A stretch of 64,000 nt of DNA from Streptomyces bluensis (GTDB lineage: Bacteria > Actinomycetota > Actinomycetes > Streptomycetales > Streptomycetaceae), in NCBI RefSeq assembly GCF_014650715.1, contig NZ_BMVM01000009.1, positions 298,017-362,016 on the forward strand; not shown here. Reading direction: 5' to 3'. The first letter of the stretch is position 1. More model-generated notes on the stretch are below. The model searched no databases and was not told the origin of the DNA. It saw only the letters and a list, made by a program, of their open reading frames with translations.

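Noticed and set aside
52154..61468. A 3,104-codon open frame on the plus strand opposite the giant gene
   Set aside because: It is the mirror of the high third-position GC of the minus-strand gene. Its translation is Arg/Gly/Ala/Val-rich without domains, and the conserved motifs are all on the minus strand.
27509..64000. A modular polyketide synthase or NRPS, suggested by size and repeats in a Streptomyces genome
   Set aside because: None of the expected motifs is present: no KS cysteine context DTACSS, no AT GHSxG, no carrier-protein GxDS, no condensation HHxxxDG.

Overview
This is a high-GC actinobacterial chromosome segment, almost certainly from Streptomyces. The evidence is the strong third-position G/C bias, GTG starts preceded by GGAGG-type sites, and a typical Streptomyces core gene set: nicotinate salvage, an M6 secreted metalloprotease, RDD membrane proteins, hppD with a divergent Lrp-type regulator, and a tRNA-Cys.

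The left part (1 to about 20.8 kb) looks like ordinary chromosome. It carries pncB (5' end outside the window) and pncA; a small hypothetical gene; an M6 immune-inhibitor-A-like protease; a small membrane protein; two RDD proteins, one with an N-terminal DUF2510; a GlcD-like FAD oxidase; a TPR protein; hppD and its divergent Lrp/AsnC gene; a secreted S16 (Lon-type) protease; a divergent MarR/alpha-beta-hydrolase pair that shares a repeated operator; an IclR regulator; an SF2 helicase; a Doc-type toxin-antitoxin pair; an MFS exporter; and tRNA-Cys(GCA).

The right part (20.9 to 64 kb) looks like one specialised locus. It has a LuxR-type regulator with a degenerate receiver domain, an AT-richer 580-bp divergent intergenic region, a SARP/BTAD regulator with an ATPase domain, a membrane-anchored ricin-type lectin, a protein of the type VII secretion-associated family, and one enormous minus-strand gene running from 27509 off the right edge. 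That gene shows 12,163 codons without a stop (roughly 1.3 MDa) and its true N-terminus is outside the window.

By reading the translation I divide the giant protein, N to C, into: a beta-rich, Gly/Asp-repeat-containing region; a coiled coil; a papain-fold (glutamine-deamidase-toxin-like) domain with a Cys-His-Asp triad; a degenerate 'unit 0'; ten tandem units of about 690-920 residues; an Asp-rich repeat tail; and a C-terminal cap. Each full unit carries an HG motif and a (E/Q/M)VC motif 46-47 residues apart, the arrangement of clan CD (caspase/C80-like) cysteine peptidases. I believe this family is annotated as 'lonely Cys domain'. Unit 5 has lost the Cys (Arg) and its first module. Unit 0 has Gln and Thr at the two positions, still 46 apart. 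I find only ten cysteines in all 12,163 residues, and all ten are predicted catalytic. Modules before and after the His-Cys core have the same fold pattern and spacing without the catalytic residues, so each unit seems to hold three caspase-like halves of which one is live.

My working picture is a regulated cell-surface or secreted polymorphic-toxin-like giant, possibly exported by a type VII system, that carries a cassette array of nine apparently active caspase-like domains plus one deamidase/protease domain. Secretion route, targets and autoprocessing are inference.
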